Below, piece after piece: positions 1 through 10,686 of a stretch of DNA of 64,000 nt. The stretch is from Vinca minor (lineage: Eukaryota; Streptophyta; Magnoliopsida; Gentianales; Apocynaceae). Under the pieces are notes generated by a model. The model was not told the origin of the DNA and did not search any database. It saw only the letters and a list, made by a program, of their open reading frames with translations. The stretch's first letter is position 1, and every line of letters starts with the position of its first letter. A program made the translations under genes and the position numbers. The stretch is taken from positions 1,612,001 to 1,676,000 of the forward strand of contig JAOCZM010000285.1 in NCBI GenBank assembly GCA_026122235.1, in the 5' to 3' direction.

Positions 1-497
1 GTTGTACTAACGTTTGTTCTTATGATATGGTTTCCGCGCTTGATTTACAATGTAAGGCACATCCTATGCCTTATAAGCTGTCTTGGTTGACTAATAATGG
101 TGAAATTAAGGTGGATAAACAAGTGGAGATAGAGTTTGTAATCGGAAGGTTCAATGATAAATTTTTGTGTGATGTGGTGCCCATGACCGCAAATCACATA
201 ATATTGGGAAGGCCATGGCAATATGATAGAAGTGCCGATCATATGGGGAAAAAGAATGTATATGAAGTTAATAAAGATAAAATCCGTTACACTTTACTTC
301 ATTTATCTCCTAATCAAGTTTGTGAGGTACATAAACAAATGGCTAAGAATAGAGAGAAAATAGTGAGAGAAAAGAAAGAGAGCGAATTGAAAAAGAAGAG
401 TGATCCTACACATGAGGTAAAATCCGAGGGAAAAAGGGACCAAAAAGCCGTGACCTTAGTGAGACAAAAGGCAAGCTCACAAAGAGAGAGAAAATAG
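1..497 (+). pseudogene. Gypsy A protease region, 5' end cut by window
   Basis: The frame encodes TNVCSYDMVSALDL and then LGRPWQYDRSADH, the C-terminal part of the retropepsin-like aspartic protease seen in full in gypsy M (43118 onward) and gypsy D. The active-site Asp lies just upstream of the window. After the protease comes a Lys/Glu-rich linker toward RT. The frame closes with TAG at 495-497, exactly where gypsy M has a Glu codon (GAG). The same TAG is present in gypsy D (49768-49770) and in N3 (36512-36514), so it is inherited rather than private to this copy. Confidence 0.85.
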
Positions 498-2194
498 TGT
501 TTATTTATCAACCCGGGAAAGGTAGATAGGGCAATTCGAGCAAAACAACTTGTTGTTTTGTTACTTTTTAGAGAAACCGAAAGGTCTCTTGTCACTAACA
601 CTTTTTCTTTTGATCCAACTTCTTCTTCTCTACCTAGTCTTGTTATTGATCTTTTGCAGGAATTCAAGGACGTATTTCCCAAAGAATTGCCGAAGGGGCT
701 GCCTCCAATTCGAGGAATTGAGCATCAAATCGACTTCATTCCGAGAGCAAGTCTTCCAAACCGCGCGTCACGTCGAGCAAATCCGGATGAAACTCGGGAA
801 ATTCAAAGGCAAGTCAATTTACTTTTGGAGAAGGAGCAGGTAAAGGAATCTTTAAGTCCTTGTGCTAGTCCGGTTATTTTAGTACCTGAGAAATAAGAGA
901 CTTCTCGATTATGTACGGATTGTCACAATATTAATCAAAAAACTATTAAATATAGACATATGATACCTTGCTTAGATGATATACTAGATGAGTTAAGTGG
1001 CGCTTTAATCTTTTCTAAAATAGATTTAACTCAAGGCTATCACCGAAGAAGAATGAAAGAACGTGACGAATGGAAAACCGCTTTTAAGACTAAATTTGGA
1101 TTGTTCTGCCTTTTGGTCTAACTAATGCACCTAGTACTTTTATGAGATTAATAAACTACATATTTCGCCATTGCTTTGGAAAATTTGTTGTAGTTTATTT
1201 TGATGATATACTTGTTTATAGTAAAAACTTAGAGGATCATATTGAGCATCTTAAAACTATTTTTACTATTCTAAGGGAACAAACCTTGTATTCTAAACTT
1301 GAAAAGTGTGATTTTTGCCCTAATTCTATTAACTTTCTTGGATACATTGTTAGTTCTCAAGGTATAAGTGTTGATCCGGCAAAAATTCAGGCAATTGTAG
1401 ATTGGCCGAGACCAACAAGTGCTACTCAAGTTCATTCATTCTATGGGTTGGCAAGCTTTTATAAGCATTTTATTCGTGATTTTAGCACGATTGCAGCCCC
1501 ATTAAATGAAGTCGTGATGAAAGTTGTCCATTCTTTTGGGATAAGCCGCAAGAAGAATGCTTCGAGAAGCTAAAGTAATTACTTACTTCTTTCCCTGTTT
1601 TATCTTTACCTAACTTTGATTTGACTTTTGAAGTAGAATGTGATGCATTCGGGATAGGTATCGGGGCTGTTTTGCAACAAGGCAAAACTTTAGCATATTT
1701 TAGTGAGAAATTAAGTGGTGCTTTGCTTAATTATCCTACATATGATAATTATACTCCATTGTTACAGCTTTGGAAACATGGCAGCTCTACTTGATCGCAA
1801 GGGAATTTGTGATATATACCGACCATGAGTCCATCAAGTATCTAAAGGGACAAAGTAAGTTGAACAAGAGACATGCTAGGTGGGTTTCTTTCATTGATAC
1901 CTTTCCATATATTATCAAATACAAGAAAGGTAAGGAAAACATCGTAGCCGCCGCTCTCTCTCTCGATGATATACTGTACTTTCCATTATGCGTGCTAAAT
2001 TACTTGGATTTGAACATCTTAAATCATTGTATAAGGAAGATAATGATTTTTCAGATTTATACAAATCTTGTGAGCTCTCGGCTCAAAAAGAATTTTATAG
2101 ATTTCTTGTTTAAAGGCAATAGATTGTGCATTCCATCATGTTCTATTTGGGATTTAATTGTTAGGGAAGCACTTTGTGGCGGGTTAATGGGTCA
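498..2194 (+). pseudogene. Gypsy A RT-RNase H-integrase N-terminus, broken
   Basis: Reverse transcriptase starts with LPPIRGIEHQIDFIP (about 700-755). It is open to a TAA at 894-896, is shifted near 1100-1120 where a few bases of the conserved MPFGLTNAP approach are missing, and is open again at 1142-1573 with the catalytic YFDDILVYS. The thumb reads RSFYGLASFY with an Arg-to-His change. RNase H follows (ECDA near 1640; YTDHESIKYLKGQ near 1820; KGKENIVA near 1930). The integrase zinc-binding region begins near 2060 and is cut by the copia LTR at about 2195. The order is typical of Ty3/gypsy, but several stops and indels exclude function. Confidence 0.9.
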
Positions 2195-3581
2195 TTCAAG
2201 GGCAGAAACTCGTTCTAAAAGCCTATGAATCCTCCCCTGAAGGATCAGCTCATACCATAGGAATCAAAAATCGGCGAAAAATTACTTACGTTTTTCGGCT
2301 AAAGATTATGTTTTTCGGATGTGTGTTGCGGCCACCAATAGCCTTCACTTGCGGAATTTGTCTCTACCGGTATCCACACGACGAAACGAGCAGCGAATGC
2401 TAGCTCTTCGTTTCTGAGTTTCGGGAATCTAAAGAGAAGAGAAGGGAAGAAATCCAGAAAACTGATTTCAGGAGTTTTTTGGGTTTATTACGGCTCAAGC
2501 AAGTCTCTCCTAGGGTTTCGACGAAAAGAGGATTATATAGGATGTGAGAGTTTGTTCTGAGAACCAACTCCAACGTCCTATCAACCTCTTCTGGTAGTGG
2601 GAGTCTTTATCGCATAATAACTCCCACGTAATCCTAGCAAGAACCAAATACCGAAAATGCCCCCCTTAATCTCTAATTCGAATAATAACATTTATTATTC
2701 TCAGGAAAATAAATGACATATACAATGAACCTAGACACATTCTAGATTCATTGAATCTGGACATGAAGCTCGTTAACTCGTCTATGCGTGTGACCATGTA
2801 GGTTCATATCACAATGGCAATGAAAACACACTTAGTTGTAGTATGTGTTCATAAATCACAAGCGGATCCTAGCAGGACATTGTGACTACCCAGAGTGAAT
2901 GAATGTATGGGGGAACCTAATATCAATCCACTATTTAATCCCTTTGTCTCGCGATATACAAATTAATCAGAAGGCATGGTAATTGTCACCCTTATAAAGT
3001 TTAATTGTATTTATACTCGATCTCCAAGTAAACTGATCCAACAAATAATATTTAACAACCACTTTATTAAATACATTTGAGCACGACCAATGCATTTAAA
3101 CAATCTTCCCTATCGAGGGGCCCATGGATGTTTCTCTCTAATCGATTAAAATTAACGGCTGACTGAGTCAAAACGTAGCTCCATTCATGCTGGAAACGAT
3201 GAAGACATAAGGTCTAAGGATTCCAAATAGTATTGAGAAAGTAATACTTATGACTAAAGAACCATGAAATATTACTTCTCTAACGGATCACGTCCGATAC
3301 AATATATCCCAATACATTGCAGCTATGGTATGATTTTTATCCATTACACATGATTAGTAAACATAATCATCAATCAAACATCATACATCATACATCATAC
3401 TAGTTTTATTTCATTGTAAATAAAATTACATAAAATTAGGGACAATCAGAATAGTAATTGCATAAGCTAATGAGTTTTACTATCAAATCACATATTTGAT
3501 GTTCAAAAGCAAAATAACTATTCAAATGACATGCTCAAAATATATAAAACGTACAATAATGGTCCTAGGGCACTACTAACA
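2195..3581 (-). repeat. Copia C1 solo LTR inside gypsy A integrase
   Basis: This is the reverse complement of the C1 LTR at 14084-15613. It starts with the complement of the LTR 3' end (near 2196) and ends with CTAACA at 3576-3581, the complement of the TGTTAG LTR start. No copia internal sequence is attached, so it is a solo LTR. It is about 140 bases shorter than the 1530-base full LTR because of internal deletions. Gypsy integrase sequence stops at GGTCATT before it and resumes with ATTTGGGTGTTG after it. The same copia LTR end abuts the same gypsy position at 26276. Confidence 0.9.
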
Positions 3582-4866
3582 ATTTGGGTGTTGTTAAAAC
3601 TTTGGATATTTTACAAGAACACTTTTATTGGACTAAGATGAAAAGAGATCTTAGAAAGATATGTGAACTTTGTTTTAAGTGTTAAAAAGCTAAAAGTACA
3701 AGCAAAGCTAACGGATTATACATGCCTTTACCTACTCTATCTTCACCTTGGATTGTCATATCCATGGATTTTATTCTTGGACTGCCGAGATCTGAAAGAG
3801 GTATGGATAGTATAATGGTTGTTGTAGATTGTTTTTCTAAAATGGCTCACTTTATTCTTTGCAGGAAAACAAATGATGCAAGTCATGTTGCAGATTTGTT
3901 TTAAAAGAAGTGGTTCTGCTACATGGTATACCGAAAACCATTGTAAGTGATGAGGATGTGAAGTTCCTAAGTTACTTTTGGAAGACCTTATGGAACAAGT
4001 TGGGGACTAAATTGTTGTTTTCTACATCAAGTCACCCACAAACGGATGGCCAAACTGAGGTAACAGACAGGACTTTGGAGGTATTACTTAGAGATTTAAT
4101 TCAAAAGAACTTAAAAAGGTGGGAAGATTGTTTACCTATTGCTGAATTTGCATACAATAGGACTTTTCATTCTACTACAAATTACTCTCCTTTTGAAGTA
4201 GTTTATGGTTTTAACCCATTTGGATCTAACTCATTTACATGTTGATGAGTATTATAATCTAGAAGGTTATTCCAGGGCAGATTATATACAAAGAATGCAT
4301 CAACAAGTAGCCGAAAACACTACAAAGCGGAATGAGCAATTTGCAAGATATGCCCACAAAAGCCGCAAGAGAATGTCCTTTGAAATTGGTGATTGGGTTT
4401 GGTACATCTTCGGAAAGGCTGATTTTCGAATGAAATGAAAAGTAAATTGGACCCAAGGGGAGGTGGTCCTTTTCAAGTTGTTTCTAGGGTCAATGATAAT
4501 GCGTACAAGATAGACTTGAAAGGTGAGTATGGCGTACATTCTACGTTTAATGTTTCTGACTTGTCCCCTTTCGATTTTGATACAGATTATGTTGATGATG
4601 ATGATGATTCGAGGATGAATCATGTTTTTCAAGAGGGGGGATGATACGGGACGAACCAAGGGACTGCCCTATTCAAAGGACCCACTAGTCAACCTTCAAG
4701 GACCTATGGCAAGATCAAGGGCAAAGATGACTTTAGACAAAGTTGGAACATTGATCCGAGAGATTAAAACTAAAGAGGAAGCTAAACTCCAATTGAAAGA
4801 AGATATTCAAGTCAACCTCTTAAGTTTAACAAGTGTTCAATTCAGCCCAAATATGCAATGTGGCTA
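3582..4866 (+). pseudogene. Gypsy A integrase core, C-terminus and LTR-encoded tail
   Basis: The frame resumes with the HHCC zinc domain remnant (ELCFKC, followed by a stop at about 3683). The integrase core follows: SMDFILGLPRS (first Asp), TIVSDEDVKFLSYFW (second Asp) and TDGQTEV (Glu). The C-terminal domain has GDWVW and GPFQVVSRVNDNAYKID, then an acidic DDDD run. A frameshift occurs near 3903 and indels near 4225 and 4410. The polypurine tract is 2 bases shorter than in M or D, so the frame meets the TGA that forms the LTR terminus. The usual tail (GPMARSRAKMTLDK) is then in another frame inside the LTR, ending near 4866. Confidence 0.88.
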
Positions 4867-6250
4867 AGAAGGGCATTTTAGTCTTTTTATTTTCAGCATT
4901 GTTATTTACTATACTTAGGCGTGTATAGCAAGTGTTGCTATAATAAAGGACATGTTGTCCATGTGTTTAGATAATGGGTGAGTGGTTAAGTAGTTAAGAG
5001 TCCTACTTCTTCAGGACTATTCACATGTTTATTATTTTCAGCCATGTTAGGCCTCCTATTATTAGTGTGTGCAAGATAATAGGACATGTTGTCCATTATC
5101 TTAGATAGAGTTTTACTTTATAGCAAGTTAGTTGTTCAAGAGTCCTACTTCTTCAAGGACTTTTTGATGAAGAACCGTGAGGTTCTACTTGAGTTGAGCC
5201 CGATCTTTCTTCAATTCTCGAACTAGTTTCTATGGGAATTTAATCAACGCAACACTAAGGGAGGTTAATTAACAATGGAGGCTGAAACACCACAACTAGA
5301 GAAACAAGCTAGTTGATACAGTAACTCAAGAAGGAATGACAAGGTAAAAACCTCACATCATGTTCCAAAAATATCTTGTATTAAAACAACTAATCTAAAT
5401 ATTATGTTGGCCGAACCCTCCATTATATAGAGTAATAATTCGGTTCCAAGCAACAACAAATAAGAGTCCTTGAAGAATTAGGACTCTTGATTAAACAACT
5501 TGCTATCAAGTAAAACACTTAAACAAGAAGAGTCCAAGTAGATGTGGAACTCTTAACAACTAGATAACCAACTAACTAACACATGGACAACATGTCCTTT
5601 ATTATAGCAATACTACTTGCTATACACGAAAATAATGTAAATAATATGCTGAAAATAATTAAAGTCTAGTATAGACTTTAATTGTACAAAGACTAAAATG
5701 CCCTTTAATTTCGTCCCAATTCTGGACAGCTTGTTGGGCCAACTTGTACGACAATTTCGGATATTAAGAAGGCAGAATCTGATCTCGTGATCTTCATGAA
5801 AGTTGTAGATCTGCCTCTTATCTTTAATATTCAATTGGAATCAGCTCCATTGGATTCCTGGATTGATGGATATGACGTTTATACCAAACTGTTGCAAAGC
5901 TGTCCAATCCCTTATCACTTTTCCTTTCTAGGGCTAGATAGCCGAAATCTATCTCTATTTAAGAGGAATTTCGGCCACCATTATAATTTCGTTAGATATA
6001 TTGATATTTTGGTAAGGTTATTCCTTAGCTACTTGTGAATTGAACTTCGTATAGAATTCATTCATTCTTGAGTTATTGTGTCAACAAGTTTAGTTTACGC
6101 TTGTTTTGGTGTTTCAGCCTCCATCGATTCTTAGCCTTGTTTAGAGTTGCGTTGAAAATTTTCCCCCGTTAAACTATTTCAAAAATAGAGACATATCTGA
6201 TTTCAACTAAAGTGTTGAATATTGGTACTTTGTACCTCGATTCTTCATCA
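4642..6250 (+). repeat. Gypsy A 3' LTR, split by a solo LTR
   Basis: It begins TGATACGGGAC at 4642 directly after the polypurine tract CAAGAGGGGGGA (4630-4641) and ends TTCTTCATCA at 6250. The interior contains the family's short inverted repeats (for example around GGACATGTTGTCC near 4946 and AGAGTCCT with AGGACT pairs). The stretch 5165-5917 is a foreign minus-strand solo LTR; the flanks 5160-5164 and 5918-5922 are both CTTTT. Without it the LTR is about 856 bases, the same size as in gypsy M and D. The first 220 or so bases encode the pol C-terminal tail. Confidence 0.92.
5165..5917 (-). repeat. Gypsy solo LTR with CTTTT target duplication
   Basis: On the plus strand it starts TGATGAAGAACC, the complement of an LTR end GGTTCTTCATCA, and ends CCCTTATCA at 5917. 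The 5-base sequence CTTTT occurs immediately before (5160-5164) and after (5918-5922), a perfect target site duplication, so both ends are exact. No internal domain is attached. Its sequence resembles the LTRs of the N-type elements, but its start lies where those LTRs read GGACAGC, so it belongs to a shorter-LTR subgroup. Confidence 0.93.
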
Positions 6251-6589
6251 TTTTAATTGTACAAAAAGACTAAAATGCCCTTCTTAGCCACTTTGCTTGT
6301 TTGGGCCAAATTGTATGTCTTGTAAAGTTAAGAGGTTGACTTTATCATCATCTTCTAATTTAAGTTTAGTTTCTTCTTTAGCTCTGAAGTCTCGGACCAA
6401 TCTTGAAATTAGTTGATTCATCATCTTGGTCATTTGTCTAGTCATTGGTCCGTGAAGCCTGGATAAATGAACTTTGTAGGGCAGCCCCTTGGATGGTCCC
6501 TCATCATACCCTCCCCCTTGAAAAGCATGATTCGTCCTCGAATCATCATCATCATCAATATAATCTGTATCAAAATCAAAATGGGATAA
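6251..6589 (-). mobile_element. Gypsy H, 3' LTR piece and pol tail
   Basis: 6251-6506 is the first 256 bases of a gypsy LTR in reverse complement (the LTR start reads TGATGAGGGACC from 6506 leftward). 6507-6589 is the complement of the polypurine tract and the acidic pol C-terminus (DDDDSRTNHAFQGGG type). H is interrupted at 6589 by N1, and its pol sequence resumes at 9681 after the GATAA duplication. The LTR is cut at 6251 where it meets the end of gypsy A, so the remaining part of this LTR is missing. Confidence 0.85.
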
Positions 6590-7680
6590 TGATGAAGAAC
6601 CGAATGGTACAAGGTACCAAAGAGTTCGACTTTTAGTTGAGCCCGATCTTTTTCTAATTCTTGAACTAGTTTCTAGGGAATATAATCAACGCAACGCTAA
6701 GGAAGGCTAATTATCAATGGACGCTGAAACACCACAACAAGAGAAACTAAACTTGTTGATACAGTAACTCAAAGAATGAATGAATTCTTAAAATAAATTC
6801 ATACACGAGAAGCTAAGGAATAACCTTACCAAAATATCAATATATCTAACGTAAATAATATGTAGGCCAAATCATCTCTTAAATTGAGAGTTTTCGGTTC
6901 TCAACAACAAATAAAAGAAGAGTCCTTGAAGAAGTAGGACTCTTGGAAAACAACTTCCTATCAAGTAAACTACCTAAACAAGATAATGAACAACATGTCC
7001 TATTCTCTTGGTTATAGGCGGCAATAACAACTAACAAAGATGAAATTAAACTACGTGAAGAGTCCTAGTATGTGGGATTCTTAACAACTAGATAACCAAC
7101 TATGGACAACATGTCCTTTATTATAGCAACTACTTGCTATGCACACCTAAATAATATAAATAAAGTAAATAACAAAGGTGGAAAATAATTAAAGTCTAGC
7201 GTAGACTTTAATTGTACAAAGACTAAAATGCCCTTTAATTTCGTCCCAATTCTGGACAGATTGTTAGATCAGGTTCCGCGACGGTTCGGACACCAAGCTG
7301 GCAGAATCTAATCTTGTGGTCATCATAGAAGTTGTAGATCTGCCTCTTATATTTAATATACAACTGGAATCAGGTCCATTGGATACATATATCGAAGGTT
7401 ATGATTATTATACCAAACTATCGCAAAGCTGTCCATCAACTTGTAAGATTACTAAAATGCCCTTTTTAGCCTCTTTGCTTGATAGGGCCTAATTGTACAT
7501 TTGCAAAACTTAAGAGGTTGACTTGTTCAACAATCCTAGATGTAACTTGCATCCTCTTTATACTTTAGAACTCGGGTCAATGATGTAGATAGTTGATTCA
7601 CGTCCCTTGTTCTAATCCTCGTTATTAGTCTATGTATGCGCTCATTTAGCTTGGGCAACCTTGAGGTTGGTACCGTATCA
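6590..7680 (-). repeat. N1 3' LTR
   Basis: Plus-strand ends are TGATGAAGAACC at 6590 and GGTACCGTATCA at 7680, that is, TGATACGGTACC reading on the element strand. At about 1091 bases it is longer than the M and D LTRs because it keeps both the segment around GGACAGC and the segment near the LTR start. It directly follows (on the element strand) the polypurine tract CAAGGGGGAGAGTA complement at 7681-7694. It contains the family's short hairpin-forming repeats. Confidence 0.92.
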
Positions 7681-7694
7681 TACTCTCCCCCTTG

Positions 7695-8750
7695 AAAAGC
7701 CAGATTCGTCCTCGAATCATGATCACGATCAGCCACATAATCTGAAAATTTTGCACAAGGGAGCAAGTTAGAAATATAGAGAGCAGATTGTCCATCGTAC
7801 TTACCTTGTAAAGAGATTTTATGGCGGCTGTCCCAAAAGAATTGTATCTCTCTTTTCTCCATTGTGGCAGCAAGCTTGATAAGATCACGAACATAATGCT
7901 TACAAAAGCTTGTCAACTCAAATGGTGAATGAATTCAATTTGAACTAGTTGTGTTCGACCATTCCTCAATTGTCCTAACTTCTTCCGGTTCAACTTTAAT
8001 TCCTTGAAAACTCATGATGCAACTAAGAAGGTTAATAGAATGAGTGTAATAAACATACTTTTCCATCTTAGCATCCAAGGTTTGTGTATTTATAACAGAA
8101 AAAACAGCCCTAAGATGTTTACTAAAATGCTCTCGGTTTTCACTATAAATAAATATATTATCAAAGCAATAAGTCGGATGTCTATACTAAAAGTTATGTG
8201 ATTAATATGTAGACTATCCGTATATATTCTAAAAGTCCCTTCATGCCTAGGTTCAATATTTACCGGATTAATATAAGGACTTAAAGACTTACTTACCTTC
8301 TTCTTTTTAAGAATTAAATCACCTTGGTTTTGAATTTGCTTAGTTTTAACCGAAGATGTTTATACCTTTCACGGTTTTGAAGGCTCATACATAACCTTCT
8401 CGGCAATTTCTTTGGGAAGACTTCATGAAATTTTTGAAAAATAGCAATACTAGATGTTAGATCAAAAGAAAAAGTGTTAGAAAAAAGGTTCCTTGCGAAT
8501 CTAACAAAACAACAAGTTGTTTTGCTTGAATTTTCCTATCTACTTTTCCCGAATTAACGAACAAACATTCTTTCTTCACTTTTAGAGCGATTTCCTTTTT
8601 TCTCACTTTTGGCTCGGCTTTTTCGTTTATTTTTACCTCAGATTTTACCTCATGGGTAGGATCACTCTTCTTTTTCAACTCACTCTCATTATTTTCCCTC
8701 AATCTGGCCTCTTCTCTCAATTGTTGGATATCTACTTCAAAACAAGGCAT
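7695..8750 (-). pseudogene. N1 pol remnant lacking RT palm, RNase H and integrase core
   Basis: Read on the minus strand from 8750: the linker (ESELKKKSDPTHEVKSE) and KKECLFVNSGKVDR; the RT N-terminal approach with stops and indels (8440-8210); IDIRH-like sequence joined directly to FDNIFIYS near 8125-8150, so about 240 bases including the RT palm are missing. RT thumb follows (SFCKHYVRDLIKLAA, 7850-7916). FFWDSRHKISL is then joined directly to the integrase C-terminus GKYDGQSALYISNL (about 7800-7816). It closes with DSRTNLAFQGG next to the polypurine tract. The same junctions occur in N3. Confidence 0.88.
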
Positions 8751-8830
8751 ATTTTCTCTCGTATTGGAGGAAACAGTTGCGTTTGATGTCTTGACTGCCC
8801 AAACTGCCCCGTGGCTGTTTGAGCACTAAT

Positions 8831-9364
8831 TTAGACCTCTTTACCTTTGCTTTGGCTTGACAAAACAGTGGAAAAATTCTGGGACAGAATCGGCTTCTCC
8901 CCGGCTTGGAAAGTTGCCATTTTGTTCCTTGAACTCTTTTCTTGTTGCTTTCTTACAAAACGTTGCGTCATCACCACTTTCATCTCATCCCATGTATCAA
9001 CTTCTCGTTGCCTAACTCTAACCCTTGTTTTGACTTCTCTTGTCCACCAAATAGAAGCATATCCGCAAAATTCCATGGCTTCCAATTGCACTTTCTTTTT
9101 TTCGGAATAATTATGGACAGCAAAAACACGGTATGCTTTACGAATCCAATCTAAAAACAATTCGGGATCATTTGTACCTTTGCAAGACGGAATCTTTGAC
9201 TTTATTGAACCAAAATTGCTGTCATAACGCTGATTTTGAAGCTTTAAGGCTTTCATTCGTCCTGTTATATCAGCCATGTTTCTTGCCATATCCGCCATCA
9301 TCGTATATAACTTTTCCGGATCAAATGTTTCACCTTTCTTGGATGGAGATCTCTGAAAAGACAT
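8831..9364 (-). pseudogene. N1 gag, internally deleted, no zinc knuckle
   Basis: Starting at the ATG complement 9362-9364 it reads MSFQRSPSKKGETFD, matching the gag start of gypsy D (47894). The capsid part has GSIKSKIPSCKGTNDPEL and WIRKAYRVFAVHNYSEKKK, then WWTREV and TWDEMKVVMTQRFV. It then jumps to QQEKSSRNK, so the second half of the capsid domain (the YYKEM and FLAGLND part) is missing, and the frame ends at KGKEV before any CCHC motif. Both the shortened capsid and the missing zinc knuckle suggest a non-functional gag. Confidence 0.85.
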
Positions 9365-9596
9365 ATTTATAATGCAAGAAAAACACTCAAAATGTTAGAT
9401 AGCAAAGAAAGATTCACTCTTTATTCCAACACCGCTCGTATAGAACTTCAAACTCTAGATTAAAGAATGGGTTCCTAATTTGTTGCGTTGACACAAAGCT
9501 GAAAAATAAGGAAAGAAATCATATCTTTGACCTAAACAAAAAGCTTTAGAAAGAAAAAGATGAAGAAGTGAAATCCTAATCGAGAATGGAAACTGG
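9365..9596 (-). other. N1 leader fragment
   Basis: This is untranslated sequence upstream of the N1 gag. It matches the gypsy D leader at about 47660-47890 in reverse complement (ACCCATTCTTTAA and GGTCAAAGATATGATTTC segments). No primer binding site remains: at 9596 the leader joins directly to an 84-base LTR remnant. Confidence 0.8.
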
Positions 9597-9680
9597 TTCA
9601 CGTCCCTTGTTCTAAGCCTCGTTATTAGTCTATGTATGGGCTCATTTGGCTTGGGTATCCTCGAGGTTGGTACCGTATCA
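9597..9680 (-). repeat. N1 5' LTR remnant
   Basis: Eighty-four bases matching 7597-7680 of the N1 3' LTR, ending GGTACCGTATCA and followed by GATAA. It retains the terminal U3 bases, so integration was normal. The rest of the LTR and the PBS were deleted afterwards. Confidence 0.88.
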
Positions 9681-9832
9681 GATAAGTCAGAAATATTAAA
9701 CGTAGAATGTACGTCATGCTCACCCTTCAAGTCTATCTTGTATGCATTATCATTGGTTCTTTGTCTTGTCATTGGTTCGTGAATCCTGGATAAAGGATCT
9801 TTGTAGGGCAGCCCCTTGGATGGTCCCTCATC
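9681..9832 (-). mobile_element. Gypsy H, right piece: pol C-terminus fused to LTR start
   Basis: 9681-9740 is the complement of the integrase C-terminal domain (NDNAYKIDLKGEHDVHSTFN) and continues in frame with 6507-6589 once N1 is removed. 9741-9832 is the first 92 bases of an LTR in reverse complement (TGATGAGGGACC type, lacking the last base). LTR position 92 is thus fused directly to a point near the end of pol, and nearly the whole element body is deleted. The join lies at the similar stretches ATGACAAGACAAAGAAC and CAATGATAATG. Confidence 0.8.
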
Positions 9833-10686
9833 TAGGGGAATATTCTCAACGCAACACTAAAGGGGAGAATGAAACACCACAACCAGCGAAACTAATACTT
9901 GTTGATACAGTAACTCAAGAATGAATGAATTCTATAAAGAAGTTCAAACACAAGTAGCTAAGGAATAACCTTACCAAAATATCGATATATCTAACGTAAT
10001 TATAAAGTTGGCCGAACCCTCTCTTAAATAGAGTGATTTCGTTTACAATGAACAATAGCAAGAAGAGTCCTTGAAGAAGTAGGACTCTTGAACAAAAACT
10101 TGCTAACAAGTAAACCACTAAACAAGATAATGGACAACATGTCCTATTGTCTTGCATATAGGCAGCCAAACATGGTTGAAAATAACTAATCATGTGAAGA
10201 GTCCTTGAAGACGTGGGACTCTTTAACTACTAGATAACTAACTATTCAACCACTTGGACAACATGTCCTTTATTATAGCAACTACTTGCTATACATGCCT
10301 AAATATGTCTAAATACAGTAAATAACAATGCTGAAAATAATTAAAGTCTAAAATAGAATTTAATTTACAAAAAAGAATAAAATGCCCTTTTTAGCCACTT
10401 TGCTTGTTTTGGCCGTTTTGAACACTTGTAAAACTCAAGAGGTTGACTTGAATATCTTTTTCTAGTTGAAGGTTAGTTTCCTCTTTAGCTTTAATCTCTC
10501 GGATCAATGTTGCGACTTTGTCTAAATTAATCTTTGCCCTTGCTCTTGTCATAGGTCCTTGAAGGTTCTTTAAAGGGTCTTTTGAGTAGGGAAGCCCCTT
10601 TGCTGGTACCGCATCATCCCCTCCCCCTTGAAAATCATGATTCGTCCCCGAATCATCATGATCAGCCACATAATCTGTATCAAAAT
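9833..10686 (-). mobile_element. Gypsy I: LTR and pol tail
   Basis: 9833-10616 is a gypsy LTR in reverse complement, lacking about 70 bases of its 3' end (it starts at TAGGGGAATATTCTC). 10616 is the complement of the LTR start (TGATGCGGTACC). 10617-10630 is the complement of the polypurine tract, and 10631-10686 encodes DYVADHDDSGTNHDFQ. The pol frame is open from here into the LTR as GPMTRARAKINLDKVATLI to a stop near 10391, so the LTR-encoded tail is preserved. The rest of the element is absent to the right, where a solo LTR begins. Confidence 0.83.

Larger units (their letters stand above)
1..6250 (+). mobile_element. Gypsy A: 5'-truncated CRM-like Ty3/gypsy element
   Basis: The window opens inside the protease of this element and runs through RT, RNase H, integrase and a complete 3' LTR end at 6250. 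Domain order PR-RT-RH-IN is that of Ty3/gypsy. Two later insertions interrupt it: a copia C1 solo LTR on the opposite strand (2195-3581) in the integrase zinc-binding region, and a gypsy solo LTR on the opposite strand (5165-5917) in the 3' LTR. Many stops and frameshifts make it a dead copy. Its integrase half and LTR closely resemble gypsy B at 26277-27976, including the same copia insertion site. The CRM-like assignment rests on the TGATAC LTR start, integrase motifs and a C-terminal tail that enters the LTR. Confidence 0.93.
6590..9680 (-). mobile_element. N1: non-autonomous gypsy element with GATAA duplication
   Basis: A minus-strand element flanked by GATAA at 6585-6589 and 9681-9685. 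The flanking H pol sequence joins in frame once N1 is removed, so these are the true ends. It has a complete LTR (6590-7680), a pol remnant, a gag remnant, part of a leader, and only 84 bases of the other LTR (9597-9680). PBS and most of the 5' LTR are deleted. The gag zinc knuckle, the protease, the RT palm, and RNase H through the integrase core are absent. The RT and RNase H/integrase losses are shared with N3, and the RT loss also with N2. Confidence 0.9.
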
